Of a DNA stretch of 5,951 nt, positions 5,636 to 5,951 are shown in pieces. The DNA is from Oscillospiraceae bacterium. GTDB taxonomy: Bacteria; Bacillota_A; Clostridia; Oscillospirales; Ruminococcaceae. The stretch covers positions 1 to 5,951 of the forward strand of contig JAGDDO010000610.1 of assembly GCA_017848205.1 (NCBI GenBank). The letters run 5' to 3'. Every line of letters begins with the position of its first letter. Position 1 is the stretch's first letter. The notes under the pieces are model-generated. The model did no database searches. It was not told the DNA's origin and worked only from the letters and a program-made list of their open reading frames with translations. Both the position numbers and the translations under genes were made by a program.

Positions 5636-5951
5636 TCACTGCCCCCTTCCGCCCGCTCTGGTGGTAATAATAAATTCAAAATCAAGTTCTTCCTTTGAAT
5701 TTATGTTCAGGGTTATATCGTCAAGGTAAAATCTGCTGAGTCTTACATAAGGATTGAATTCGTCTTCAGCATAATATGACGGAAGGCCGCGCGAACCTTC
5801 AGGCTCAAAGATAGCCCTGAGCTTGAGAACATCGGCGGAGGCAAGAAATGTTCCTGCCTTGTGGAAACGGACACTGTAGCATCCGTCATGTTCGCAGATG
5901 TCTATTTCCACCTCGGCGCCGGTTCCGTTGTACTGGGCAACGTGAAGCGCA
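5636..5951 (-). CDS. Unrecognised protein, C-terminal 104 residues (5' partial)
   Basis: The frame is open from the right edge to TGA at 5636-5638. A GTG at 5911 could be read as a start, but coding continues upstream of it (ALHVAQYNGTGAEVEIDI), so it is probably internal. I do not recognise the family. The visible part alternates short hydrophobic and polar runs (VEIDI, CYSVRF, FYLDDITLNI, LDFEFIITT), as in a beta-sandwich. The FYLDDITL stretch loosely recalls the last strand of some carbohydrate-binding domains, which is a weak resemblance only. No transmembrane segment or catalytic motif is visible. The end, RAGGRGQ, is basic and Gly-rich. Its stop is 7 nt before the start of the lipoprotein gene, so the two are almost certainly co-transcribed, and this protein may share a role with the binding proteins. 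Confidence 0.72.
   Translation of the reverse strand, partial: ALHVAQYNGTGAEVEIDICEHDGCYSVRFHKAGTFLASADVLKLRAIFEPEGSRGLPSYYAEDEFNPYVRLSRFYLDDITLNINSKEELDFEFIITTRAGGRGQ

Noticed and set aside
5629..5685. TTG at 5685 as the start of the first lipoprotein
   Set aside because: It puts 19 residues, including charged and Pro/Gly-rich ones, before a complete signal peptide, and overlaps the coding end of the preceding gene. The ATG at 5628 gives a normal lipoprotein signal.

Overview
The window looks like chromosomal DNA of a Gram-positive clostridium, most likely Ruminococcus or a close relative. The grounds are moderate GC by eye, a strong AGGAGG ribosome-binding site, a consensus sigma-A promoter, a DnaC/DnaI-type ATPase and two solute-binding lipoproteins of the LplA/YtcQ style seen in fibre-degrading Firmicutes. 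The genus is inferred from gene style and was not tested by any search.

Layout: (a) positions 2-682, plus strand: the 3' part of a DnaC/DnaI-like helicase-loader ATPase that enters from the left edge. (b) 782-816: a perfect 11-bp hairpin with T-rich flanks on both strands, a bidirectional terminator between the convergent loader gene and tyrS. (c) 844-2061, minus strand: a complete tyrosyl-tRNA synthetase gene. (d) 2062-2297: the tyrS promoter and a leader of about 175 nt. It holds a 5'-terminal hairpin, a terminator-like hairpin and a 79-bp imperfect inverted repeat that looks like a small dispersed element; no T-box is visible. (e) 2298-3989 and 4006-5628, minus strand: two tandem, clearly paralogous extracellular solute-binding lipoproteins. 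(f) 5636-5951, minus strand: the 3' end of an unrecognised beta-rich protein that runs off the right edge and is 7 nt from the second lipoprotein gene.

The three minus-strand genes at the right are packed as one operon (gaps of 7 and 16 nt). The two lipoproteins would sit on the outer face of the membrane and bind a solute, probably a saccharide, but no ABC permease or ATPase is in view. No convincing terminator separates the operon from the tyrS promoter, and a hairpin just after the last lipoprotein gene overlaps the tyrS -35 box. I see no rRNA, tRNA, CRISPR array, transposase or phage gene. The least explained items are the tandem orphan binding proteins with seven shared cysteines and the structured tyrS leader. 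I found no clear evidence of a wholly new system.
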